Shown: in pieces, positions 1-6,105 of the stretch
How the letters are laid out: each line of letters opens with the position of its first letter
Numbering within the stretch: position 1 is the first letter of the stretch
Source of the DNA: an uncultured Acidobacteriota bacterium
GTDB taxonomy: Bacteria; Acidobacteriota; Vicinamibacteria; Vicinamibacterales; SCN-69-37
NCBI GenBank assembly: GCA_937880585.1
Contig: CALFMR010000117.1
Coordinates: 1-8,674 of the forward strand
Direction: 5' to 3'
DNA length: 8,674 nucleotides
Made by a program: the position numbers and the translations under genes
The notes under the pieces: model-generated
Database searches by the model: none
What the model saw: the letters and a program-made list of their open reading frames with translations, nothing else
Told to the model about the DNA's origin: nothing

Positions 1-2
1 GG

Positions 3-206
3 AAGGGGTGGTGGGGCGACGAGCCGCCGTATCACGTGCCGACGTTCGTGCTGACGCAAGACGCGCGCGCACCGCTGCGCATGGCCGGCGGCACCGAGTT
101 CCGATTCGTCACCGACGGCCTCGAGTCCGCGCGAATCGGCGGCCTTCTCACTGCGAGCCGCGAGCGCCCGAGTCCCACACCCGCCTGCCGTTTCGATCTA
201 CGCTAG
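3..206 (+). pseudogene. C-terminally truncated RibD-C/DHFR-like reductase (5' end outside window)
   Basis: The reading frame entering the window at base 3 encodes 67 residues before TAG at 204-206. Its first part, with WWGDEPPYHVPTFVLT and then GGTEFRFVTDGLESA, closely resembles the middle of bacterial dihydrofolate-reductase-like proteins (RibD C-terminal domain family). These are cytoplasmic NAD(P)H-dependent reductases of about 190-220 residues, mostly of unknown substrate. In the family this stretch is followed by roughly 70 more residues, including a glycine-rich segment, a GL(V/I)DE segment and a PVLLGxG segment. None of these is present here: after ESA the frame reads a short arginine- and proline-rich tail and stops. 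The other two forward frames and the reverse strand of 145-206 do not restore the missing part, so I read this as a deletion or rearrangement scar rather than a simple frameshift. The start lies outside the window, and a functional shortened protein cannot be excluded. Confidence 0.6.
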
Positions 207-232
207 CGCCGCACGCCGCGCTCGGCCGCAGC

Positions 233-249
233 ATCGACCCTGCGTCGAT
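233..249. repeat. 6-bp inverted repeat upstream of the esterase
   Basis: ATCGAC (233-238) and GTCGAT (244-249) are perfect inverted copies separated by CCTGC. The pair lies in the 105-bp gap between the reductase remnant and the esterase start, about 63 bases before the ATG. It could be an operator for a dimeric regulator or a weak hairpin. No T-tract follows, so a terminator is unlikely. Short repeats like this also arise by chance in GC-rich DNA. I see no convincing -10 box in this gap. Confidence 0.25.
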
Positions 250-301
250 CCCCCTGTGGAGCCCTCGGCCCTCAGGCCCAGGGAGCGCACGCGCACGGAT
301 T

Positions 302-305
302 GGAG
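302..305 (+). promoter_or_regulatory. Shine-Dalgarno site of the esterase gene
   Basis: GGAG lies six bases before the ATG at 312. The in-frame TTG at 300 would place the start codon on top of this site, so the site favours 312 as the true start. Confidence 0.6.
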
Positions 306-311
306 TCGTTC

Positions 312-2045
312 ATGAGTACCGATCGCACGAACACCGCAGCATCGTCTTCCGTCACCAACGGCATGGATCGCAGGGACTGGCTGAAAAGCGCGGCCACCCT
401 TGCCGGCGCGTCCGCGGCGTTCGGCGTGGTCGGATGCGCGTCCGAGACGACGCCGGCCGGACAGACGACGAAGACAGCGGCGAGCGGCACGGTCGCAACG
501 CCCGACAACGCAATCGTTGCGACCAAGAGCGGCAAAATCCGCGGGTTCACGCGCAACGGCGTCTTCATCTTCAAAGGCGTTCCTTACGGCGACACGACCG
601 CGGGCGACAACCGCTTCATGCCACCGCAGCCCGTCAAGCCGTGGACCGATGTCCGGCCGACGATCGCGTGGGGCCCGGTCTCGCCGCACGGGCCGCGCGC
701 CGGTTGGGTCAACCAGGAAGAGCAATTCCTCTATCAGTGGGATGACGGGTTCGCCGGCGAAGACATGCTGCGCCTGAACGTCTGGACGCCGGCGGTCAAC
801 GACTCGTCGAAGCGGCCCGTCCTCGTCTGGATTCACGGCGGCGGCTACGCGTCGGGCTCCAGCCAGGAGCTGCGGCCCTACGACGGCGAACGCCTCGCGC
901 GCGAACACGACGTCGTCCTCGTCTCGATGAACCATCGGCTGAACGTGTTCGGCTTTCTCGACCTGTCGCAGATCGGCGGCGAGAAGTACGCGCAGTCGGG
1001 CAACGCCAGCATGCTCGACCTCGTGCAGGCGCTCGAGTGGGTGCGCGACAACATCGCGTCGTTCGGCGGCGACGCGGGCAACGTCACGATCTTCGGTCAG
1101 TCGGGCGGCGGCGGGAAGGTGACGACGCTGATGGCGATGCCGTCGGCGAAGGGGCTGTTCCACAAAGCGTCGGCGATGAGCGGATCGTTCATCGCGACGT
1201 GGACACCTGACGGTTCCAAGCAACTTGCGCTCGCCGTGATGAAGGAGCTCGGTCTCAGCGCGTCACAGGTGAGCCGGCTGCACACGGTCAGCGTGGACGC
1301 GCTCCTCAACGCCAGCACGACGGCCGCGCAGAAGGTGGCGCCGTTCGGTTTCCCGGCGCCGGGCACGCCGCCCAAGATCAATCTCGGCTGGCAGCCCGTC
1401 GTCGACGGCGTCGTCCTGCCGGAGAATCCGTTCGCGACGGCCGCGCCCGCGCTCTCGGCCGACATCCCGTTTCTCGTCGGCAACACGTTCCAGGAATTCG
1501 CCGGCGGCATGAACAACCCGCAGGCGGACAAGATGACGTGGGAGCAGGTGAGTGCGCAGTTCACGCCGCAGATCGGCGCTCGCGCGGCGGCGGCGATCGA
1601 CGCGTATCGCAAAGCGTTCCCGTCAGCGAAGCCGTTCGAAGTCGCCGGGATGATCGGCGCGGACATGTTCCGCCGGGGGACGATTCTGCAGACCGATCTG
1701 AAGGCCGCGCAGCCCGCGGCCGTCTACGCGTACTGGTTCGGCTGGAAGACGCCCGTGCTCGACGGCCGTCCGCTCGCCTATCACTGCCAGGATCTGGCGT
1801 TCTGGTTCGACAACATCGATCGCTGCCTGCAGGCGACTGGCGGGGGAGACGACGCGCGGAAGCTGGCGTCACAGATGAGCGGCGCGCTCGTCGCGTTCGC
1901 GAAGACGGGCAATCCCAATCACGCCGGGATCCCCGAGTGGCAACCGTTCACCGCGGCCAACCGCGCGATGATGATTTGGGATACGACGTCCGAAGTGAAG
2001 ATCGATCCGGACCAGGCCGCTCGGCAGGCACTCGCGGCGAGCTAG
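312..2045 (+). CDS. Type B carboxylesterase, Tat-exported lipoprotein
   Basis: A 577-residue alpha/beta hydrolase of the carboxylesterase type B family (cholinesterase/PNB-esterase relatives), cleaving carboxylic esters of unknown identity. The N-terminus has a twin-arginine motif (DRRDWLK, Arg20-Arg21), a hydrophobic alanine/glycine stretch and a lipobox VVGC with Cys42. It is therefore probably exported folded by Tat and lipid-anchored. Visible catalytic elements are the oxyanion loop HGGG (175-178), the nucleophile elbow GQSGGG with Ser264, the likely acid Glu395 in NTFQEF, and His491 in AYHCQDL. The order and spacing fit the family, and the triad looks complete. The usual HGxE around the histidine is HCQD here, a mild variant. 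Start: ATG 312 follows a GGAG site, whereas TTG 300 overlaps it; ATG 363 would still keep the RR motif. It stands alone on its strand between two gene scars. Function class is confident; substrate is unknown. Confidence 0.93.
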   Translation: MSTDRTNTAASSSVTNGMDRRDWLKSAATLAGASAAFGVVGCASETTPAGQTTKTAASGTVATPDNAIVATKSGKIRGFTRNGVFIFKGVPYGDTTAGDNRFMPPQPVKPWTDVRPTIAWGPVSPHGPRAGWVNQEEQFLYQWDDGFAGEDMLRLNVWTPAVNDSSKRPVLVWIHGGGYASGSSQELRPYDGERLAREHDVVLVSMNHRLNVFGFLDLSQIGGEKYAQSGNASMLDLVQALEWVRDNIASFGGDAGNVTIFGQSGGGGKVTTLMAMPSAKGLFHKASAMSGSFIATWTPDGSKQLALAVMKELGLSASQVSRLHTVSVDALLNASTTAAQKVAPFGFPAPGTPPKINLGWQPVVDGVVLPENPFATAAPALSADIPFLVGNTFQEFAGGMNNPQADKMTWEQVSAQFTPQIGARAAAAIDAYRKAFPSAKPFEVAGMIGADMFRRGTILQTDLKAAQPAAVYAYWFGWKTPVLDGRPLAYHCQDLAFWFDNIDRCLQATGGGDDARKLASQMSGALVAFAKTGNPNHAGIPEWQPFTAANRAMMIWDTTSEVKIDPDQAARQALAAS

Positions 2046-2051
2046 CGAGCT

Positions 2052-2082
2052 CCCGAATTCGGGGCGCCGGCGCCGGGCTTTT
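2052..2082 (+). terminator. Possible terminator after the esterase
   Basis: Shortly after the esterase stop come a perfect 12-base palindrome CCCGAATTCGGG (2052-2063) and the overlapping self-complementary GGCGCCGGCGCC (2063-2074). CGGGC and four T (2079-2082) follow. GC-rich symmetry plus a short T-run is suggestive, but the palindromes have little or no loop and the T-run is short. The same bases encode the tail of the AraC remnant on the other strand. Confidence 0.3.
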
Positions 2083-2227
2083 CCCACCGGCGTCGGCGTT
2101 CGCTGTCACGCTGATCGCGGGCGAACGCGGAAGCCCACGCTCTGGGCGTCGTCCCGAGCGTCCGCCGGAACATCTGGACGAAAGCACTGGGCTGTCGATA
2201 CCCGACGTCGAAGGCCGCCGCCTTCAC

Positions 2228-2234
2228 GGAGGAG
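2228..2234 (+). promoter_or_regulatory. Strong Shine-Dalgarno of the VOC gene
   Basis: GGAGGAG lies six bases before ATG 2241 and is the strongest ribosome binding site in the window. It sits exactly where similarity to AraC proteins on the opposite strand begins, so it marks the probable junction of the deletion. Confidence 0.65.
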
Positions 2235-2240
2235 CCACCC

Positions 2241-2624
2241 ATGCGACAGCGAGCACTCGGCAATTATTCCCTCGTCGCCTTCGTGGGCACGACGGATCCG
2301 AAACGGGCGAAGGCGTTCTATCAGGACACACTCGGCCTCGAGCTCCGGAGCGAAGATTCATTCGCGCTGGTGTTCGACGTCGACGGGACGACGCTGCGTG
2401 TCACGACCGTCCCGCAGGTGATCGCCGCGGGCTATACCGTCCTCGGTTGGGTGGTTGCCCGCATCGACGCCGCCGTGCGCGATCTGCACGCGGCCGGGAT
2501 CGCGTTCGAGCGTTACGAGGGCATGCCGCAGGACGATCGCGGCGTCTGGCAGGCGCCAAATGGCGCCCGCGTGGCGTGGTTCAAGGATCCCGACGGCAAT
2601 ACGCTGAGCGTCACGCAACACTGA
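2241..2624 (+). CDS. VOC (glyoxalase/bleomycin-resistance fold) protein
   Basis: A compact cytoplasmic protein of 127 residues with the paired beta-alpha-beta-beta-beta plan of the vicinal oxygen chelate superfamily. The first half has FVGTTDPKRAKAFYQDTLGL followed by FALVFDVDGTTLRV. The second half has a helix with a short loop (RDLHAAGIAFERYEGM) and ends in WFKDPDGNTLSVTQ. Length and layout match single-domain VOC proteins. The classic first metal ligand (His or Gln at the start of strand one) is replaced by Ala or Phe in LVAFV, and the C-terminal Glu ligand position reads Ser/Val/Thr. A glyoxalase I-like metal site is therefore doubtful. It may be a binding or resistance protein or an enzyme of a non-classical subgroup. 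The start is set by the strong upstream Shine-Dalgarno. It ends 16 bases before the convergent methyltransferase stop. Confidence 0.88.
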   Translation: MRQRALGNYSLVAFVGTTDPKRAKAFYQDTLGLELRSEDSFALVFDVDGTTLRVTTVPQVIAAGYTVLGWVVARIDAAVRDLHAAGIAFERYEGMPQDDRGVWQAPNGARVAWFKDPDGNTLSVTQH

Positions 2625-2647
2625 GCGCGAGGAGTTCGCCTCAGCGC
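2625..2647. terminator. Hairpin between convergent genes
   Basis: GCGCGAGG (2625-2632), the loop AGTTCG and CCTC plus GCGC (2639-2647, with one bulged A at 2643) can form an 8-bp GC-rich stem. It starts immediately after the VOC stop codon and overlaps the methyltransferase stop codon. Its position between two convergent stops fits a bidirectional terminator, but there is no T-tract on either strand, so it may only be an RNA-end stabiliser or chance. Confidence 0.35.
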
Positions 2648-3444
2648 GTGCAGATGATCTCGCCGTGCAGCAGCGCGAACCACCCGTCGTCGGCGGCCGC
2701 CCACGTGCGCCAGGCATCTGCCATCGACGTCAGATCCTCTCGAGTCGCGCGGCCCTCGGCGAGCGCCTGGCGCGCGATGGCCGACGTGGTCACGCGGTCG
2801 GCCCAGAGGCCGCCCCACCACGCGCGCTCGCTCGGCGTCGCGAAGCACCACGAGCTCGCGAAGGTGTCCACGCGCGTGAATCCCACGTGTTGCGCCCACG
2901 AGTACAGCCGGCGGCCCGCGTCGGGTTCGCCGCCGTTCGCGCGTGCGATCTCGTGGTAGAGGCGCAACCATCGCTCGAGGCCTTCGCTCATCGGATGCCA
3001 CGTGAACGTTGCATAGTCCGAGTCGCGAACCGCGACGATACCGCCGGCGCGAACGACGCGGCGCATCTGCCTCAGTGCCGCAACCGGGTCGGCTAGATGC
3101 TGGAGCACCTGATGCGCGTGTACGACATCCCAGGATTCGTCGGCGAACGGCAGGTTGTACACGTCGCCGACCGTGAATTCGACGTCCGGATAGTCACGCG
3201 TTGCCGCGGCAATGATCTCGGCGGACGCATCGACGCCGCACACCCGGCCGGGCGCGACCCTGGCGGCGAAGTCGCGGGTCAGGTTGCCGGGACCGCAGCC
3301 GACGTCCAGGAGATCGACACCCGATCGCAGGAATGGGAGGAGATACGCGGCGGAGTTGTCGATCGTCCGCCATCGATGGGACCGCAGGACACTGTCGTCG
3401 TGTCCGTGCGTGTAGACGTGCTTTGCGCGCGTCTCGCTGGCCAT
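2641..3444 (-). CDS. Class I SAM-dependent methyltransferase
   Basis: A 267-residue cytoplasmic methyltransferase of the UbiE/Methyltransf_11 type. Visible motifs are the SAM-binding glycine loop LLDVGCGPGN (45-54), acidic Asp72 in VCGVDAS after strand two, the GDVYNLPF segment (93-100) that usually contacts adenine, and WDVVHAHQVLQHL with the next strand. A C-terminal region rich in Trp and aromatic residues (about 140-267) probably forms the substrate lid. The acceptor cannot be predicted; small-molecule acceptors are usual for this group. It starts 19 bases after the stop of the upstream secreted hydrolase on the same strand. No clear Shine-Dalgarno precedes its ATG, so it is probably translated from a shared transcript. 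Its stop faces the VOC gene. Family assignment is firm; pathway is unknown. Confidence 0.9.
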   Translation of the reverse strand: MASETRAKHVYTHGHDDSVLRSHRWRTIDNSAAYLLPFLRSGVDLLDVGCGPGNLTRDFAARVAPGRVCGVDASAEIIAAATRDYPDVEFTVGDVYNLPFADESWDVVHAHQVLQHLADPVAALRQMRRVVRAGGIVAVRDSDYATFTWHPMSEGLERWLRLYHEIARANGGEPDAGRRLYSWAQHVGFTRVDTFASSWCFATPSERAWWGGLWADRVTTSAIARQALAEGRATREDLTSMADAWRTWAAADDGWFALLHGEIICTR

Positions 3445-3463
3445 GCGTCGAGCCGGACGGGCG

Positions 3464-4696
3464 TCAGTGCAGCACGGACAGGAAGAAGTTCTTCATGGCC
3501 GCGGCGTAGTAGACGCCGTACTTCTCGAACGTGGCCTTCGTTCGATCGTCGGGCTTCCAGTCGAAGAACGCGTGGCTGGCGCCGCCGACCTGAATGTACT
3601 CGGCGCGCTGTCCGGCCTTGACGAGCGCGTCCACGAACTCCTTCACGGCTTCATCCTTGATGAGCGGATCCACCGTGCCGCGCGTCAGGAACTGCGGGAC
3701 GGCGCGTTCGCTGGCCTGCGGGATGTGGCTGAGCGGCGCAATCGCGTCCTTCCACGCCTGATCGTTCGCGTGCTCATCCGAATACGTGTTCAGCATCTGG
3801 GCGCTGAAGACGCCGTAGCTCGGCGCGCCGGCCTTGATGGCCTTCATCATCTCGTCGCGCACCTCGTCGGCCGTCTTGCCCTTCGGCAGGTAGCTCGGCA
3901 TGAACTCGAACACGCCCGGCTCTTTGCCGAAGCCGCGCGATCCGATCATGTTCGTCATGAGCGACGCGACCGCGGCCAAGTGTCCGCCCGCGCTGTCGCC
4001 CGTGACGCCCACGCGCGTTGCGTCGCCGCCGTACTGCGATGCGTGCTCCATGATGTGCGCGATGCCGCCGAACACGTCGTCGATGAGGTCCGCCATCGTG
4101 TTGGTCGTCGCGTCGCCGTCGGCCTTGCCGCCCCAGCGGTAGTCCATGCTGAAGACGACGAACTGACCGCCCTTGGTCAGCTCGCGCGCCAGGCCGCGCA
4201 TGACGTCCTCGTCATTCGCCGTCCATCCGCCGCCGTGGATGATGACGATGATCGGCAGGTTGTGCGCACCCTTGGGCGAGTAGACGTCGTACTTCAGCGG
4301 CTTGACGCCCGGCTTCGCATAGACGACGTTGTTCGTCACCGTCAGGTCCTTCACGGCATCGGCCTCGATGAACGACGCGCCGACGCGCTTGTCCTGATCG
4401 ATCGTGATCTTGAAATCCTGCGTCATGCCCTCGTGGTACATCTGCCCGAACTGTCCTGGCACCGAGTACCACGCCGAGTCGAGCGCGTAGCCGGAATCGG
4501 GCGTCGTGTGCAGGGTCACGACCGTGCCCGCGGCGTACTTGCCGTCGGCCGGCAAGGCGGGCGTGAGCTGCACTTTGCCGTGGGACGGCTCGACCAGCGT
4601 GACGGTGAAGGATTGACCCTGACCCTGGGCCTGGACGGAACTGGCCACGGCCAGCGACAATCCGGCGGCGACGAGGACGTTGGCAACGGTGCTCAT
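3464..4696 (-). CDS. Secreted alpha/beta hydrolase with N-terminal InlB-like repeat domain
   Basis: A 410-residue exported esterase/lipase-like protein. Residues 1-23 form a Sec signal peptide, with probable cleavage after Val-Gln-Ala. Residues about 29-112 have the pattern of divergent InlB B-repeat domains: a start like FTVTLVEPSHGKVQLTP, then AAGTVVTLHTTPDSGYAL, then an ITIDQDKRVGASF end. These beta-rich modules occur on surface and secreted proteins. Residues about 130-410 are an alpha/beta hydrolase of the alpha/beta-hydrolase-3 / feruloyl-acetyl esterase type. They carry the oxyanion loop HGGGW (154-158), nucleophile Ser235 in GDSAGG, probable Asp343 in GTVDPLI and His375 in GASHAFF. 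The insert between Ser235 and Asp343 likely forms a lid. The ATG at 4696 lies nine bases after a TAAGAT box on the same strand, suggesting a leaderless message. It probably heads an operon with the methyltransferase and diverges from the ligase gene. Substrate is unknown; plant or microbial esters are plausible. Confidence 0.88.
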   Translation of the reverse strand: MSTVANVLVAAGLSLAVASSVQAQGQGQSFTVTLVEPSHGKVQLTPALPADGKYAAGTVVTLHTTPDSGYALDSAWYSVPGQFGQMYHEGMTQDFKITIDQDKRVGASFIEADAVKDLTVTNNVVYAKPGVKPLKYDVYSPKGAHNLPIIVIIHGGGWTANDEDVMRGLARELTKGGQFVVFSMDYRWGGKADGDATTNTMADLIDDVFGGIAHIMEHASQYGGDATRVGVTGDSAGGHLAAVASLMTNMIGSRGFGKEPGVFEFMPSYLPKGKTADEVRDEMMKAIKAGAPSYGVFSAQMLNTYSDEHANDQAWKDAIAPLSHIPQASERAVPQFLTRGTVDPLIKDEAVKEFVDALVKAGQRAEYIQVGGASHAFFDWKPDDRTKATFEKYGVYYAAAMKNFFLSVLH

Positions 4697-4705
4697 GGGA
4701 TCGGC

Positions 4706-4711
4706 ATCTTA
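4706..4711 (-). promoter_or_regulatory. -10-like box for the secreted hydrolase
   Basis: On the minus strand the hexamer reads TAAGAT (consensus TATAAT) and ends nine bases before the hydrolase ATG, so transcription would begin within a few bases of the start codon. No good -35 box is visible; a TTGTAG lies only about 15 bases further up. It shares the short divergent region with the ligase promoter. Confidence 0.45.
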
Positions 4712-4726
4712 GCAAATCGCCCGCGC

Positions 4727-4732
4727 TACAAT
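4727..4732 (+). promoter_or_regulatory. -10-like box for the ligase gene
   Basis: TACAAT overlaps the ATG at 4731. If used as a -10 element, transcription would begin near 4739. That rules out 4731 as a start and supports ATG 4752, 19 bases downstream of the box. The region where a -35 would lie (around 4704-4709) has no match and overlaps the -10 box of the divergent gene. Confidence 0.45.
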
Positions 4733-4751
4733 GCGTCGGCCCGCGTTCCGC

Positions 4752-6092
4752 ATGTTCGCACCCGCCCGCCGTTTGATCGGCAACGCCATCGTGCTTCGCA
4801 CGCTCCCAGGCCAGCGGGCCTTCGTCCGGGCGCCGCGCGCGCATATCGAGGCGGCGCGCGATCGCCGCGTCCGCCTTGTGGTGCGCTTCGCGGCCGCGCA
4901 CGTCCCGCACGAGTGCGATCGTGGCACCCGCGAGCGGATCGATCCGCGTGAGATCCGGACCGCCGCTGATCTCGTGCGCCTTCCGGTGCTCGAGAAAGAC
5001 GACGTCCGCCGCGCGCCCCTGCGCTTCGTCGCCGACACGTGGCATGGCCGCACGGCGCTGCCGTTCTACACGAGCGGCTCGACGGGCGAACGTACGCTGA
5101 TCCATCACGACCGACGCGGCCTCATCGAGAACATCGCCTACAGCGAGCGCGAACGTGAAGTCATCGCCGGCTTCGTCGGACGGCCGCTCGGGTATCGCGA
5201 GGCGGTGCTGAGTTATCCGGGCGCGACGGTCGACAAGGTCCGGGCGTTCTACGCCGAGTGGACGTGGATTCCCGGCCGCCCCAATCGGCGCCAGTTGTCC
5301 GTGCTGCGCTCGATCGAGGAGAACGCCGCGAGCCTGGCCGAGTTCCAGCCGCACCTCGTCTTCGCGTACGGCTCGTATCTCGAGGCCTTTCACCGCGCCG
5401 CGCTCGCCGGCCGCGTGCCGTTCTACAAGCCACGCGTCCTGCTCTATGGCGCCGAGCCGGTGATGCCGGCCGTCCGCGCCGAGATCGAACGCACGTACGG
5501 TGTGCCGGTGCTCTCGGCGTACAACGCCGTCGAGGCGTTCAAAATGGCGTTCCATTGCGAGCGTCGCGACGGGTTCCATCTGCACGAAGATCTCTGCCAC
5601 CTGCGGATTCTCGACGTCCGCGGTATGGACGCACCGCCGGGCGTCGAGGGCGACGTCCTGATCTCGAACCTCGTCAACCGCGGCACGGTGCTGCTGAACT
5701 ATCGCATCGGCGATCGCGCGGCGTTTGCCGCCGATCCGTGTCCGTGCGGACGCACGCTGCGCCGGCTGCAGGAGATCGACGGCCGCAGCGAGGATCTCCT
5801 CGCGCTGCCGAACGGCCGGCTCATCCATCCGCGCGGCGTGTGGGGCATCGTCAAGCCGCGTCTCGAAATCCAGCAGTACCAACTCGTGCAGACGGCACCG
5901 GCCGAGGTCGTGATGCACCTCGTCACGCCCGACGAGGCGTCGTTCCACACGGTCGAAGACGACGTCGCACGCGCGCTCGCCGCGCTTCTCGGCCCGGGTG
6001 TCGACGTGCGCGTCGTGCGCAGCACGGCCGTGCCGCGTACCGCCGCGGGGAAAGTGCGGATGGTCGTCGGGCTCGGCGCGCGTCCCGCGTGA
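4752..6092 (+). CDS. CapK/PaaK-like adenylate-forming ligase
   Basis: A 446-residue cytoplasmic enzyme of the ANL superfamily, close to CapK and phenylacetate-CoA ligase-like proteins. These activate a carboxylic acid with ATP to an acyl-adenylate, often then forming a CoA thioester. Visible motifs are the phosphate-binding loop TSGSTG (107-112), AYNAVEAF (256-263) at the adenine-binding position, YRIGD (317-321) carrying the ribose-binding aspartate, CPCGRT (330-335), the hinge GRSEDLL (344-350) and the C-terminal TAAGKVR with likely catalytic Lys434. Length fits this short family. The in-frame ATG at 4731 would add seven residues, but a TACAAT promoter-like box overlaps it, so I prefer 4752; neither ATG has a Shine-Dalgarno. 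The GNAT gene starts 13 bases after the stop, and with the following glycosyltransferase the context suggests acyl modification of a glycan. The acid substrate is unknown. Confidence 0.87.
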   Translation: MFAPARRLIGNAIVLRTLPGQRAFVRAPRAHIEAARDRRVRLVVRFAAAHVPHECDRGTRERIDPREIRTAADLVRLPVLEKDDVRRAPLRFVADTWHGRTALPFYTSGSTGERTLIHHDRRGLIENIAYSEREREVIAGFVGRPLGYREAVLSYPGATVDKVRAFYAEWTWIPGRPNRRQLSVLRSIEENAASLAEFQPHLVFAYGSYLEAFHRAALAGRVPFYKPRVLLYGAEPVMPAVRAEIERTYGVPVLSAYNAVEAFKMAFHCERRDGFHLHEDLCHLRILDVRGMDAPPGVEGDVLISNLVNRGTVLLNYRIGDRAAFAADPCPCGRTLRRLQEIDGRSEDLLALPNGRLIHPRGVWGIVKPRLEIQQYQLVQTAPAEVVMHLVTPDEASFHTVEDDVARALAALLGPGVDVRVVRSTAVPRTAAGKVRMVVGLGARPA

Positions 6093-6105
6093 TCCGTTCG
6101 GCTTC

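Larger units (their letters stand above)
2042..2235 (-). pseudogene. AraC-family regulator remnant (last helix-turn-helix only)
   Basis: Read on the minus strand, about 2233 down to 2135 encodes VKAAAFDVGYRQPSAFVQMF followed by RRTLGTTPRAW. This is the characteristic second helix-turn-helix and C-terminal signature of AraC/XylS-type transcription factors. A short basic tail follows, ending at TAG (complement of 2042-2044), one base out of register with the esterase stop. AraC proteins are normally about 250-300 residues. The first helix-turn-helix and the whole ligand-binding domain are missing, and the sequence upstream on that strand is the intact VOC gene on the opposite strand. Only about 33 diagnostic residues remain, with no credible start codon context: the nearest in-frame ATG (2240-2242) overlaps the VOC start. 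I therefore call a decayed fragment. The motif match is strong; the exact breakpoint, near 2230-2240, is inferred. Confidence 0.72.

Noticed and set aside
198..1223. 341-residue minus-strand open frame antisense to the esterase start
   Set aside because: It is Arg-rich low-information sequence opposite the Tat signal and oxyanion loop of a convincing esterase.
2052..2077. Mobile-element end or attachment site at the palindromes after the esterase
   Set aside because: No matching inverted copy was noticed on the other side of the esterase and no transposase or integrase is present. The symmetry fits a weak terminator or chance.
1538..2959. 473-residue plus-strand open frame spanning esterase 3' end, VOC gene and methyltransferase 3' end
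   Set aside because: It crosses three genes in different frames and strands and is arginine-rich without motifs, so it is a frame artefact.
3443..4951. 502-residue plus-strand open frame antisense to the secreted hydrolase
   Set aside because: Composition is dominated by Arg, Val, Asp and His with no recognisable family. The opposite strand has signal peptide, HGGGW, GDSAGG and terminal His in order.
5998..6105. N-terminal extension of the GNAT protein into the ligase gene
   Set aside because: The extra 36 residues are Cys/Arg-rich out-of-frame ligase sequence. ATG 6106 lies cleanly after the ligase stop.
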